Counted from the first letter of the stretch, positions 1 through 9,221 are shown. The stretch: DNA of 64,000 bases from an uncultured Anaeroplasmataceae bacterium (GCA_944325695.1 CALVBA010000001.1:1-64000); one strand, 5' to 3'. Translations and numbers: made by a program. The notes: generated by a model from the sequence alone, not told the origin.

Positions 1-72
1 TTTGTAATGCTTTTAACTAACACTGCATCAATCCGCGATGTTTTATTATTCCCACACATGAAAAATAAATAA
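1..72 (+). CDS. lysS: lysyl-tRNA synthetase (class II), C-terminal end only
   Basis: The first 23 codons of the window, in frame 1, end in TAA at 70-72. The peptide contains the stretch MLLTNTASIRDVLLFP, which matches the conserved C-terminal motif 3 region of class II lysyl-tRNA synthetases (family pattern MLLTxxxSIRDVLLFPxM). The ATP-binding arginine of motif 3 is the R in SIRDV. The rest of the gene lies upstream of the window. It charges tRNA-Lys in the cytoplasm. A strong terminator follows directly, so this is the last gene of its transcript. The short length limits certainty, but the motif is distinctive. Confidence 0.85.
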   Translation, partial: FVMLLTNTASIRDVLLFPHMKNK

Positions 73-90
73 TTTTAAACTTGTATATAG

Positions 91-130
91 CTCGTTACAA
101 TCGCATTTTATGTGATTTAACGAGTTTTTT
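91..130 (+). terminator. Rho-independent terminator after lysS
   Basis: A long hairpin: CTCGTTA (91-97) pairs with TAACGAG (118-124). An inner arm (99-106 with 110-117) continues the stem with one G-U pair and a single bulged C. Six T residues follow at 125-130. Confidence 0.85.
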
Positions 131-252
131 ATTTATCTATTTAAAAATAATTTAATACATCATTTAATAAATATATCTAAAAAATAGCTTAGTAATGCTA
201 TATTTTGTATTAAATTACTAAATATTATAAAATCATTATAATATAAATTATA

Positions 253-261
253 TGATATAAT
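253..261 (+). promoter_or_regulatory. extended -10 promoter element of the GyrI-like gene
   Basis: TGATATAAT at 253-261 is an extended -10 (TGn plus TATAAT), 24 bases upstream of the start codon. The Shine-Dalgarno AAGGATGTGA lies at about 270-279. No good -35 box is visible, which fits an extended -10 promoter. The rest of 131-252 is plain AT-rich DNA. Confidence 0.5.
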
Positions 262-284
262 ATATTAAAAAGGATGTGATTTAA

Positions 285-911
285 ATGCCATATGATTTTA
301 AAAAAGAATTAAAAGAATTATACTCTACTTCAACAAAACCAAGAATTGTTCACGTTGATAAAACTAATTATATAGCAATCAAAGGTAAAGGAAATCCAAA
401 TGATCAAGATGGAGAATATCAAAGAGCCATTCCTAAACTATATCAAATTGCTTATACACTACGAATGAGCTATAAAACAGATTATAAGATTAAAGACTTC
501 TTTGAATACGTTGTACCACCACTAGAAGGCTTTTGGTGGCAAGAAGGTATTAATGGTTATGATGTAACTAAAAAAGATTTATTTAGTTGGATTTCTCTAA
601 TTAGATTACCTGACTTCATTACATTAGAAGATTTTAATTGGGCTAAACAACAAGCGACAATTAAAAATAATAAAAACTATGATGATGTGGAGTTTTTAAC
701 GTATGATGAAGGATTATGCGTTCAATGCTGTCATATTGGACCTTTTGATAACGAGTTTGAAACTGTTAAGAAAATGAATGAATACTTAGATACAACGCCT
801 TATAACATCGATTTATCGCCGTTTAGACATCACCATGAGATTTATATAAGTGATCCACGTAAAACATCAATTAACAAGCTTAAAACGATAATTAGACATC
901 CTATAAAATAG
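285..911 (+). CDS. GyrI-like small-molecule-binding domain protein
   Basis: This 208-residue protein matches the stand-alone GyrI-like (SbmC/AraC effector-binding) family. Visible hallmarks are an N-terminal strand IVHVDKTNYIAIKGKGNP, a central VPPLEGFWW motif, and a C-terminal half with HIGPFDNEFETVKKMNEYL and HHHEIYISDPRK. There is no DNA-binding helix-turn-helix and no signal peptide, so it is probably a cytoplasmic ligand-binding protein. Some relatives protect against gyrase toxins or hydrolyse cyclopropanoid toxins; which applies here cannot be read from sequence. The start is set by AAGGATGTGA six bases upstream of ATG. It is monocistronic, flanked by terminators. Confidence 0.8.
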   Translation: MPYDFKKELKELYSTSTKPRIVHVDKTNYIAIKGKGNPNDQDGEYQRAIPKLYQIAYTLRMSYKTDYKIKDFFEYVVPPLEGFWWQEGINGYDVTKKDLFSWISLIRLPDFITLEDFNWAKQQATIKNNKNYDDVEFLTYDEGLCVQCCHIGPFDNEFETVKKMNEYLDTTPYNIDLSPFRHHHEIYISDPRKTSINKLKTIIRHPIK

Positions 912-912
912 A

Positions 913-948
913 TTTAAGGCATAAGATTAGATTATGCCTTAAATATTT
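913..948 (+). terminator. terminator of the GyrI-like gene
   Basis: A 12-bp perfect stem (TTTAAGGCATAA at 913-924, TTATGCCTTAAA at 932-943) with a 7-base loop begins two bases after the stop codon. Its T tract is short and broken, so it may also serve as a convergent barrier. Confidence 0.6.
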
Positions 949-958
949 AGTAAATATA

Positions 959-1010
959 AAAAAATCTCATAAGTTTTCCAGTCTTAACTGGTATAACTCA
1001 TGAGATTTAT
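959..1010 (-). terminator. terminator of the nuclease/ABC operon
   Basis: On the minus strand a nested hairpin (outer arms 962-975 and 995-1008, inner CCAGT/ACTGG at 979-991) ends in a run of T. It lies just past the stop codon of the last gene of the operon, converging with the terminator at 913-948. Confidence 0.8.
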
Positions 1011-1018
1011 TATTTTAA

Positions 1019-3304
1019 TTAAACAGCTTTATACTCAATAGAAATTGATAAAAAACTATAATTTCCTTTTGTTGCAGGGTTTGTTAAAACAAATTTAGTG
1101 AAATCCCCACCAGCAACTGTAATTTTGTGGCTTGTTGTTGATAATTCTTCAACAGTACTTTCTACTGCATCTTCACCTTTATATGTTGTGATTTGTGATA
1201 CACCTACACCTGTATTTGATCCTCCACTATAATTAATAGTGATTGATAAAATATTGCATGATGTAGAAGAAATAGTAAATACTCCACCACCATATAATCT
1301 TACTGCTGTTCCCTTTGAATAATATTTAGGTACATTTTGTCCAGTTCCTTTATCAAAATTAGCTGAAATGAAACCTTCGGCAATTACAACATCTTTAATT
1401 TCTTGTTGGTTAGTATATCCTTGCGCAGAGAAATCAAAGCTTACTGTTTGAACTTCGTCTAAAGATATTTCAGCTTCAACTGTAACTGTAAATTCTTTAG
1501 TTTCAGTTACATCTCCTGATTTGATTGTAGCTGTTAGTACTACAGTCGCATTAGGTTGCCCAGCAGCAGGACGATTAACTGTTACAACACCATCTTCGCT
1601 AATTGTGATAGCATCTCCTGATGTTACATTCCATGTAATTGTTGATTCTAATAATCCTGTTTTAGGTAAATCTAAATCATTAGTAATACTTGTATCGATA
1701 GTAAGATTTTCTTTATCAATAGCTACTTTTTCTGCATCAGAATAATCATAAATGCTTGCATCATCTAAAATAATAGTAACATTTTCTACAACGTCATTTG
1801 TTAATTTGTATCCTTGTAAGAATCCCTTAACATTAACTTTTAAACCATCATATGCTTTTAATGTATTGAAACTAGCTAATGGATAAGAAGTTCTTACTTC
1901 TACACCACCAACTGTGAAATTAATATAGTTTCCACTAATTTTAACAGTTGCTTCAAATGAAACATAAGTACCTGTTTTACTATTATCAACATATTGTAAG
2001 AATTCAGCTTCAGTGTATTTAACTGCTTCAGGCATTACAGCAGTTTCACCTTCTAAAATAGTATATGTTGCATTTGCAATTTGTGTAGCATTATTATAAC
2101 TATCTTTAGTTCCTTCAACTAATACAACATCTCCAACTTTTAAGTCAGTAGCTGTTGCATAAACATAAGCTGAACCTTCAGAATCTGTAATCATAAATCC
2201 TCTTTGTGTTATTGATGATACAGTTCCTTTAATTTTTACTGCTCCAGTAACATCATCACCTTTTAAAGTTGCTGTATTAACTTCCATAGCTGGACTAGCT
2301 TCTTCAATTACAGTGATATCTCCACAATTAGTTCCACGTAATGAAGTATTTTTACTATTAGAACCAAAAATTGTAAAGTTTAATTTTACTTTAGCTCCTA
2401 CATATTCATCTAAGTAAGCATAATCACTTCCACTATGAGTTGTGTAGAATGATAATGATACTTTTTCATCTGATAATGCATCTTGGAAATAATAGTTAAC
2501 ATAATCTGTACCAGATGATTTTACAATGTATCCTTCTAATTCGTACGTATTAGAAGATAATGCAGCAGTTTGTTCAGTTGTGTATACTGTTTCTCCTTCT
2601 AATAATGCAAAATCAGCTAAAGTTTTTCCTTTTATAATATATCCTTCTGGAGATTGTTGTCCGTTAGAAAGAACTCTAACTTCTGTTGGAACAACTTGGA
2701 AAGCTCCATAATATAAATCTGTTTTTCCTGTGATTTCTAATCTATCTCCAACAACTGTTGTCGCAGGAATAGTATTATTTTTATCATAAACTACTACTGA
2801 ACCAGTTTCGTCAGCTACAATATAATCTATTGTCGTTTTATTTTTTCTTGTCCCTACAACAACTGCAGAAATTTTAGTTTCTACATCTTTAACTTTATTG
2901 GCATGTAATGATGAAATAGCATCATATTGGAATGCTTTAACAACTACTGTAAACTCTTTTGTATCTTTTAATGAACCAATTGATAATTCAGCCGTAACTT
3001 TTACAGTTACGTCTTCAGTTACTGATTTAACGATAGCGTCTGTACCGTTAAATGTGATAGCTTCGTTATTAGAAGACCATTTAATTACTACACCATTTTT
3101 TCTTACTGTTACTGTAAAGTTTTTTGATACTTCTTTTTCTAAACTTAATTCGTTTTTTACATTTTCTAATCTTTGTTGATCTGTTTCAGTTGAACTAACA
3201 GAACCAGTTGATCCTGTTCCAGTATTGTCAGTATTACTGCATCCAACTAAAGAAATTCCGCACATAGCTACGGCAATTAAAGCTAATACTTTTTTAAAAT
3301 TCAT
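1019..3304 (-). CDS. large surface lipoprotein with Ig-like and repeated OB-like domains
   Basis: A 761-residue lipoprotein: signal peptide with lipobox LVGC (Cys22), followed by a Ser/Thr/Gly-rich linker. An atypical bacterial Ig-like domain (about 45-125) is followed by about four beta-rich segments resembling OB folds (about 130-210, 235-335, 345-420, 430-515). One of them includes DYIVADETGSVVVYD. A second Ig-like domain (about 530-615, with TGLLESTITWNV) and a C-terminal beta-sandwich with GTAVRLYGGGVFTISS follow. That last module is, as I recall, typical of secreted endonucleases. No catalytic site is visible. It is last in an operon behind an SNase lipoprotein and an ABC importer, so it may bind extracellular nucleic acid; that role is inferred. 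Shine-Dalgarno GGGAG precedes the ATG. Confidence 0.75.
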   Translation of the reverse strand: MNFKKVLALIAVAMCGISLVGCSNTDNTGTGSTGSVSSTETDQQRLENVKNELSLEKEVSKNFTVTVRKNGVVIKWSSNNEAITFNGTDAIVKSVTEDVTVKVTAELSIGSLKDTKEFTVVVKAFQYDAISSLHANKVKDVETKISAVVVGTRKNKTTIDYIVADETGSVVVYDKNNTIPATTVVGDRLEITGKTDLYYGAFQVVPTEVRVLSNGQQSPEGYIIKGKTLADFALLEGETVYTTEQTAALSSNTYELEGYIVKSSGTDYVNYYFQDALSDEKVSLSFYTTHSGSDYAYLDEYVGAKVKLNFTIFGSNSKNTSLRGTNCGDITVIEEASPAMEVNTATLKGDDVTGAVKIKGTVSSITQRGFMITDSEGSAYVYATATDLKVGDVVLVEGTKDSYNNATQIANATYTILEGETAVMPEAVKYTEAEFLQYVDNSKTGTYVSFEATVKISGNYINFTVGGVEVRTSYPLASFNTLKAYDGLKVNVKGFLQGYKLTNDVVENVTIILDDASIYDYSDAEKVAIDKENLTIDTSITNDLDLPKTGLLESTITWNVTSGDAITISEDGVVTVNRPAAGQPNATVVLTATIKSGDVTETKEFTVTVEAEISLDEVQTVSFDFSAQGYTNQQEIKDVVIAEGFISANFDKGTGQNVPKYYSKGTAVRLYGGGVFTISSTSCNILSITINYSGGSNTGVGVSQITTYKGEDAVESTVEELSTTSHKITVAGGDFTKFVLTNPATKGNYSFLSISIEYKAV

Positions 3305-3376
3305 AGTTCTATTTCTCCCTTTCGAATTAATTTTATATATAACCCACTTTTATAAAAGTGAAATTATCTAAAAGTA

Positions 3377-4867
3377 TTATTTAACAATAATAATATCGTC
3401 AAAAACTGGTGTGATAACTGATGTCCCCCACGCAGAGCTGTTATTTGGATTTTTAATTAAGTTACTAATCATGATTTGGTATTCACCATCATCATTTAAA
3501 CCATCATAATCATAGTATGACAAAATTCCAATTACAGTATAACTTGCATTTTCTTCCCAGAATCCAGTATTGATATAAGGTACTACAGTTCCGTTTACAC
3601 GAATATTTAATCCCATTGATGAATATTCTTTTCCATTAGAACCAATATTAAATACGTAATCACCTTTTAGTGCTAAATCTGTATAAACAGTATAAGCCCC
3701 GCTTGATGATGGTTTTCCTGTACCTTGACAAGTAAATGTTACTTGAACAAGTTTATTTAATAAAGCTTTTGCCCCATTACGATCCAATTCTACGTTGTAG
3801 TCGTCTTTGTGAGATTCAAAAGTACTTTTTTCAGCTGTTTTAGCAATAACAGTTGCTGAATCAATTGTTGCATTTTTTTCAATTACTTCGATAGCATCTT
3901 TATCAATATCAGATAATTGAGGAACTCCTCCATATTGACTCATACGACCTACAAGTTTAACTCTAGTACCTGCTGGATATTGGCGTTGTAAACTTACTGA
4001 ACTTAATCCAGCATACACATAAGTTGCATATTTTGTCCCATCAATAACATCTTCAATATAGAAGTTTTTACCATTATAACGTGTAATAACAACTTCCACA
4101 CTTACTAATGTAGCACGTCTATAATATTTTTCCCAATCAGCTAATAAATCGCGTAAATTAAGCGCTGTTGGTTCTGTAGAATAATCAAAATTTGGATCTT
4201 GTTCTTCACCATGGATACGTTTTGCATCTTTTTTAACTAGCAATTCGGCTTGATACATAATATCTTCGATATCCATTTGTTTAGATGAATCAGAATCTTT
4301 TTCAGTTATGCTCATTGTATAACGATCACCTTCAGCTGCACTAAAAGCAATTGATCCTGATTGTGAATATGATTGTTCGATTGTTTGTAAATTAACTAAT
4401 TTTCCATCAGCCCAAACATATGCTAAATAGCGGCTTCCGTTTGAATCCATACGGTTAGCTGTTGGATTTCCTGGAACATAAAGATCCATTGCATCAATAA
4501 CGATTTGGTCAGCATTATTTAAAATGTTCGCAACATATTCTGATGCAGCAAATCCCCAAGGTTGAATTGAAGATGTGGATTCAGGTGTATCTGTTCCTAA
4601 GAAACGAACAGTGATAACTTGTTCATTATCTTTTAATCTAAATCTAGCAGTATCTCCATCAACTGCTTGTACTAATTCAACTTCTTCAATTCCGTTTTGA
4701 ACAAATTGTTTACTACTTAAATCAGAAATTTGTAATGATTCAATACGTTTTTCTAATGAAACTTGATTAGAATAATACATTTCTGGTTCATAATCTTTGC
4801 TACAAGCTGTTAAACCAATAACAGCTAGTAGCGAAGCACCGATACTCAAAAGTTTTCTATTAAGCAT
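3377..4867 (-). CDS. secreted thermonuclease (SNase-like) lipoprotein
   Basis: A 496-residue lipoprotein with lipobox LTAC. Residues about 60-215 form a staphylococcal-nuclease domain. Visible are the metal-site VDGDT, then VRFLGTDTPES (equivalents of Arg35, Asp40, Thr41 and Glu43), and SRYLAYVWADG with the equivalent of Arg87. The catalytic set therefore looks complete. The C-terminal half carries one or two OB-like beta domains (about 235-335 and 345-490). It should cut DNA or RNA outside the cell while anchored to the membrane. The fourth codon (ATG at 4867) is chosen as start because AGGGAAGG abuts the first ATG at 4876 with no spacer. It follows the substrate-binding lipoprotein gene by 28 bases. 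Confidence 0.88.
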   Translation of the reverse strand: MLNRKLLSIGASLLAVIGLTACSKDYEPEMYYSNQVSLEKRIESLQISDLSSKQFVQNGIEEVELVQAVDGDTARFRLKDNEQVITVRFLGTDTPESTSSIQPWGFAASEYVANILNNADQIVIDAMDLYVPGNPTANRMDSNGSRYLAYVWADGKLVNLQTIEQSYSQSGSIAFSAAEGDRYTMSITEKDSDSSKQMDIEDIMYQAELLVKKDAKRIHGEEQDPNFDYSTEPTALNLRDLLADWEKYYRRATLVSVEVVITRYNGKNFYIEDVIDGTKYATYVYAGLSSVSLQRQYPAGTRVKLVGRMSQYGGVPQLSDIDKDAIEVIEKNATIDSATVIAKTAEKSTFESHKDDYNVELDRNGAKALLNKLVQVTFTCQGTGKPSSSGAYTVYTDLALKGDYVFNIGSNGKEYSSMGLNIRVNGTVVPYINTGFWEENASYTVIGILSYYDYDGLNDDGEYQIMISNLIKNPNNSSAWGTSVITPVFDDIIIVK

Positions 4868-4895
4868 TTTCTTCATCCTTCCCTTTTTTTATTAA

Positions 4896-6329
4896 TTAAT
4901 TAAAGTTAGGTAAAGCTTCATATGCAGTTGCAATTGCTTCGTCGATTGATTTATTAGATAAGAAAACATCTTCAACAACTAAACCAACTTGTCTACGAAC
5001 AGTTGATGATCCAACGAAAGCAGTATCTGTATATAAATATTCAGTTTGTGATTTACCAGCTTTAATTGCTCCAGCAACCATATTTCCTTCTTCATTTAAG
5101 AATGCTTTATATGTTTCGCTTTCAAATACAGAGTTACGAACTGGTAAATATCCTGTTTGGATTGAAAATTTTTCTTGAATACTTGCACTTGTTAAGAATT
5201 TAATTAATTCAAATGCAGCTAATCTTTGATAGTTATCTGTTGATTTACTTAAAATAGCTAAGTTAGTACCTTGTTGAATAACTGCACGATTTTCTTCTTG
5301 TGATTTTTGTGGTAATGAAGTTGATTTTACAACGAATGAATCAGAAGCGTTGTTTTTAATTCCAGCAGATGAACCAATAACCATCGCTACTTCTTGATTT
5401 ATGAAAAGAGTTGATGAATATTTTTGTCCAACTTTTCCTGGTAATTGGAATAAATCTTTATTTGCTTGAGATTGGAAGTAAGCTAATCCTTCTTTAACTT
5501 CAGCATTATCAAATAAAATTTTTCCTGATTCGATGTTATCTTGATTTACTCGTTCAGTATATTTTCCTCCCCATTGTCTTGCAACAGTGATGAAGAAATT
5601 ACTTGTTGAGTCATACATAACTGGGTATGCTTTATTTTGAGAGTTAGATGGAGTTTTTAAACTTCCTTTAACTTTTTCTGCAACAGCAAATACTTCATCC
5701 CAAGTTGGGTCAGTCCATAAGTCACCTTCATTTTCAACATATCCTAATTCTTTTAAAATAGGATCAATTAATGTAGCATTATATGTAAATACTTCTGTTG
5801 ATTTATTAAATGGTAATCCGTAAATATTTTTAGCTGAGTCGAATTGAGTGTTTTCATTCCAATATGAATCGATGAAATCATCTTGATCAGCTTGTGATAA
5901 TCCTACACCTGGATTAGTTGAATTAACAAAATCTGTTAATGGTAATAAAACATTACCTTTTAAATAATCAGCAAAGTGATCTGGATATCCTAATAATAAT
6001 GATGGTAAAGCATTTGATGGGATTCCTTGAACAACACGTTGTCTTAATCCATCATATCCACCAGAGATTGATTCAACTTTAACAGAGATATTATATCCTT
6101 GTCCTTTATATGTTTCTTCAAATTCTTTAATTAATGGATTTAATGATTTTGTAATAGTATCACCAAATGAATGCCATAATTCAATTTTTACTTCACGACC
6201 TTTTAATTGATCAAGAGTGTAAACTTGTAATTGTTCTCCTGCATCTTTTGTAATAATTGAGTCTGATTTACATCCTACTAATGTAGTAGCTAATGCAGCA
6301 GCACTTAATACACATAATGTTTTTTTCAT
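4896..6329 (-). CDS. ABC transporter substrate-binding lipoprotein (family 1, UgpB-like)
   Basis: A 477-residue extracellular solute-binding protein of the carbohydrate/glycerol-3-phosphate type: signal peptide with lipobox LVGC, then KIELWHSFGD near the mature N-terminus, and the usual bilobal pattern to the end. The frame stays open 30 codons upstream to 6416, but the signal peptide MKKTLCVLSAAALATTLVGC begins at ATG 6329 with GGAG upstream, so that start is used. It delivers substrate to the two permeases encoded just upstream. Family membership suggests sugars or phosphorylated polyols. The adjacent nuclease suggests a nucleic-acid breakdown product instead. The substrate is not determinable here. 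Confidence 0.88.
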   Translation of the reverse strand: MKKTLCVLSAAALATTLVGCKSDSIITKDAGEQLQVYTLDQLKGREVKIELWHSFGDTITKSLNPLIKEFEETYKGQGYNISVKVESISGGYDGLRQRVVQGIPSNALPSLLLGYPDHFADYLKGNVLLPLTDFVNSTNPGVGLSQADQDDFIDSYWNENTQFDSAKNIYGLPFNKSTEVFTYNATLIDPILKELGYVENEGDLWTDPTWDEVFAVAEKVKGSLKTPSNSQNKAYPVMYDSTSNFFITVARQWGGKYTERVNQDNIESGKILFDNAEVKEGLAYFQSQANKDLFQLPGKVGQKYSSTLFINQEVAMVIGSSAGIKNNASDSFVVKSTSLPQKSQEENRAVIQQGTNLAILSKSTDNYQRLAAFELIKFLTSASIQEKFSIQTGYLPVRNSVFESETYKAFLNEEGNMVAGAIKAGKSQTEYLYTDTAFVGSSTVRRQVGLVVEDVFLSNKSIDEAIATAYEALPNFN

Positions 6330-6361
6330 TTTTTTTGTAGCTCCTTTAATCTTTCTTTTTT

Positions 6362-7240
6362 TTATCCTTTTATTCCGCTTCTTGAAACACCACGCATGAT
6401 GTATTTTTTGAAGCATATGAATAAAATTAATAATGGTAATGATGTGATTACAGCCCCAGCCATACGCATATTATCATAAATATATTCTCCTGATAATAAT
6501 TTCATTAAACCTGGTGTAATCATTTGTGGCCCATCACTGGCAACGATAACTGTACGAGGCCAGATATATGCATTCCATGAACCGATTAATGATAAAATCG
6601 TAATCGTAAATAATGTTGGTTTAGCGATTGGAATCATTATGCGCCATAGATATTCAAAATCACTTTTCCCGTCAATTTTGGCAGCGTAGTATAATTCATT
6701 AGGAATTCCCATGAATGTTTGACGTAAAAAGTAAATATAGAAAATACTAACACAGTGTGGAATAATTAATACTTGCCAAGTATCTAACCATCCAAGCTTA
6801 GAAACAGTTAAGAAGTTTGTAATAACTAGCATTTCTCCAGGAATCATCATTGTTGATAATAAGATTGAGAACAACAAGTTTTTACCTTTAAACTCTAAAC
6901 GAGCAAATGCAAAAGCTGATAAAATTGTTGTAACTAATGTTAATGCTGTTGATATTACAGCCACAATAACTGTATTTCCCATGTATCGTAATAAATCGGC
7001 ACCTTCACCTAAAACATAACGATATCCTTCAAGTGATGGTTCAAGCGGGAAGAATGTCGCTTGAATACTTGAAATAATTTCATTGCTTGATTTAAATGAT
7101 GTAGCAATCATCCAATAAAATGGGACTAAGATAAACAATCCAAAAATTGTTAAAAATGTATACAACCCAACTTTTTTAGCAATAGCAATACGGCGGTATT
7201 TTATTGCTTCTTCTGGTGTTAAATAATCCATTGTATTCAT
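6362..7240 (-). CDS. ABC importer permease, MalG/UgpE type
   Basis: A 292-residue inner-membrane permease with six predicted transmembrane segments, starting near residue 25 (FLTIFGLFILVPFYWMIATSF). The cytoplasmic coupling loop reads ELYYAAKIDGKSDFEYLWRIMIPIAKP, the EAA motif with its conserved Gly. It pairs with the MalF-type permease 11 bases upstream and couples to the ATPase at the operon head. GGAGG lies 6 bases before the ATG. Confidence 0.9.
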   Translation of the reverse strand: MNTMDYLTPEEAIKYRRIAIAKKVGLYTFLTIFGLFILVPFYWMIATSFKSSNEIISSIQATFFPLEPSLEGYRYVLGEGADLLRYMGNTVIVAVISTALTLVTTILSAFAFARLEFKGKNLLFSILLSTMMIPGEMLVITNFLTVSKLGWLDTWQVLIIPHCVSIFYIYFLRQTFMGIPNELYYAAKIDGKSDFEYLWRIMIPIAKPTLFTITILSLIGSWNAYIWPRTVIVASDGPQMITPGLMKLLSGEYIYDNMRMAGAVITSLPLLILFICFKKYIMRGVSRSGIKG

Positions 7241-7251
7241 AAAATACCTCC

Positions 7252-8166
7252 CTAATAACGATTTCTTCGCTTATTATAAGCAAGTTGTCCTAGTGTTAAC
7301 AGCATGATAAAGATAAACAGTAACAACGCAGATGCACTAGCGTATGGAATTGAACCATTTTCAGTTTGACGATACTGGAAGTAATAGTAAATATACCCTA
7401 CAGCTGTTTCAAACATACGACTTTGCCCAGGACCCATCGCTTCACCGAATACCGCAACTACTGATGAATAAGCTTTAAATGCACCAATTAATGATGTAAT
7501 TGTGATATATGTAATCATCGGTGATAAAAGTGGTACTGTAATCTTTGTGAAAACACGCCATTTTGGTGTTTCATCGATTTGGGCTGCTTGATAGTATTGT
7601 TTATCAATTCCTTGCAATCCACCTAGGAATACTAAGATTTTAAAGGCTAACGAGTTCCATACTGAATATACTGTTAATACGAAAATACCTTTCCAGTATG
7701 TAACTTCTCCTCCTGTCCATGCAACAGGACCAGTTCCAAACCAACCTAAAATAGTGTTGATTAAACCATAACTTTGACTAGAGAAGATAGTTAAGAATAC
7801 TAATCCAAATGCAATACTATTAGTTACATAAGGTAAAAAGAAAATCGTTTGGAATACCCCTTGTAACTTTTTAATTGAATTTAAGGCAACACTTAACAAT
7901 AATGAGATAATAATTGAAAGTGGAACAGAAACAAAAACCATAATAGCTGTATTTCCCATCGCTCTCCAGAAGAAACGATCTGTTAAAACTTTATGGTAGG
8001 CTTCGAATCCAAATTTTCCATATTCAAAACTCATTAAATTGAATTCTGGAAAGAATGATAAAATAATGGTATTAATAATTGGATAAAATGTAAAAATAGC
8101 TAAAATAATTAATGCTGGTGCTAAAACTAAAAGTGCTTTCCAGCCGTCTTTTTTCCACTCTAACAT
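7252..8166 (-). CDS. ABC importer permease, MalF/UgpA type
   Basis: A 304-residue integral membrane permease, partner of the MalG-type subunit. It has about six transmembrane helices, and the EAA loop reads QYYQAAQIDETPKWRVFTKI. The usual central Gly of that loop (EAAxxDGA) is replaced by Glu-Thr, which is a mild departure. It lacks the large extra N-terminal part of E. coli MalF, as most Gram-positive homologues do. Its start codon overlaps the stop of the ATPase gene by one base, indicating translational coupling. Confidence 0.9.
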   Translation of the reverse strand: MLEWKKDGWKALLVLAPALIILAIFTFYPIINTIILSFFPEFNLMSFEYGKFGFEAYHKVLTDRFFWRAMGNTAIMVFVSVPLSIIISLLLSVALNSIKKLQGVFQTIFFLPYVTNSIAFGLVFLTIFSSQSYGLINTILGWFGTGPVAWTGGEVTYWKGIFVLTVYSVWNSLAFKILVFLGGLQGIDKQYYQAAQIDETPKWRVFTKITVPLLSPMITYITITSLIGAFKAYSSVVAVFGEAMGPGQSRMFETAVGYIYYYFQYRQTENGSIPYASASALLLFIFIMLLTLGQLAYNKRRNRY

Positions 8167-9221
8167 TATAAAATACGTTCTCCGCTTTCTTCAAAGATGA
8201 ACATTCTATTAAAATCAATTTTTACTTTTTCTCCAACTTTTGTAGAAACTTCCGCAGGAATTACTCCTTTAATTAAAGCTCCATTTTCTAATTTGAAAAT
8301 AACGATTTTATCGCGTCCAATGAATTCAACGAAATCAATACATGCATCAATTCCATTTTCTTCAACAATTTTAATAAATTCTGGACGAATACCTAAAACT
8401 ACTTTGCGATCTTCTCCTGTAAATTCTACATCGCGAAGTGCTTTATCTCCTAATAAAACTTTATCTTTTTTAAAGAATCCTTCTACAACGTTGATTGGTG
8501 GCGTTCCTAAGAATTTAGCAACAAATAAGTTTTTAGGTTCATCATAAACTTCTTGTGGTTTTCCGATTTGTTGTACTAACCCATTACTCATAACAACAAT
8601 TTCATCACTAATTGACATCGCTTCTTCTTGGTCGTGTGTAACGAAGATTGTTGTGATTCCTGTTCTTTGTTGAATACGTTTAATTTCTTCACGAGTTTGT
8701 AATCTTAAACGAGCATCTAAGTTTGATAGTGGTTCGTCTAATAATAATACTTTAGGCATTTTCGCAATAGCACGCGCAATTGCTACACGTTGTTGTTGCC
8801 CTCCTGATAATTGAGCTGGTTTACGATCCATTAAATTACCAATGTTAACTAAATCAGCCATTTCTTGGGCACGAGCTAAACGTTCTTCTTTCGTCATATC
8901 TTTACGATTTTCTAGTGGGAACATAATATTTTGACGAACAGTTAAATGTGGGTATAATGCGTAGTTTTGGAATACTAACCCAATTCCTCTTTTTTCTGGT
9001 GGGAATTTACTTACTTCTTGATCTCCGAAATAAATTTCTCCGTCAGTTGCTTGGTGAAGTCCAGCAATCATGTAAAGAGTAGTTGATTTACCACAACCAG
9101 ATGGCCCTAATAACCCAATAAGTTTACCTGAAGGAATTGTTACATCAATATGATCTACAGCTACAACATTTCCTTCTTTTTTACTAAACTCTTTAGTTAA
9201 GCCTTTCAACTTAATTTCCAT
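8166..9221 (-). CDS. ABC importer ATPase, MsmX/UgpC type
   Basis: A 351-residue ATP-binding subunit of a CUT1-type importer. Walker A is GPSGCGKST (about 39-47), the Q-loop is NYALYPH, the signature is LSGGQQQR, and Walker B is VLLLDEPLSNLD, followed by the H-loop FVTHDQEEA. A C-terminal regulatory TOBE/OB region (about 240-345) is typical of MsmX/MalK. It is the first gene of the six-gene operon that ends with the nuclease and OB-fold lipoproteins. Having a dedicated ATPase suggests the system does not depend on a shared MsmX. GGAGG precedes the ATG. Confidence 0.92.
   Translation of the reverse strand: MEIKLKGLTKEFSKKEGNVVAVDHIDVTIPSGKLIGLLGPSGCGKSTTLYMIAGLHQATDGEIYFGDQEVSKFPPEKRGIGLVFQNYALYPHLTVRQNIMFPLENRKDMTKEERLARAQEMADLVNIGNLMDRKPAQLSGGQQQRVAIARAIAKMPKVLLLDEPLSNLDARLRLQTREEIKRIQQRTGITTIFVTHDQEEAMSISDEIVVMSNGLVQQIGKPQEVYDEPKNLFVAKFLGTPPINVVEGFFKKDKVLLGDKALRDVEFTGEDRKVVLGIRPEFIKIVEENGIDACIDFVEFIGRDKIVIFKLENGALIKGVIPAEVSTKVGEKVKIDFNRMFIFEESGERIL

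Noticed and set aside
1521-1745. Plus-strand ORFs inside the large lipoprotein gene (also at 2526-2711 and 2898-3179)
   Set aside because: They are opposite-strand frames of a clearly coding gene, without ribosome sites.
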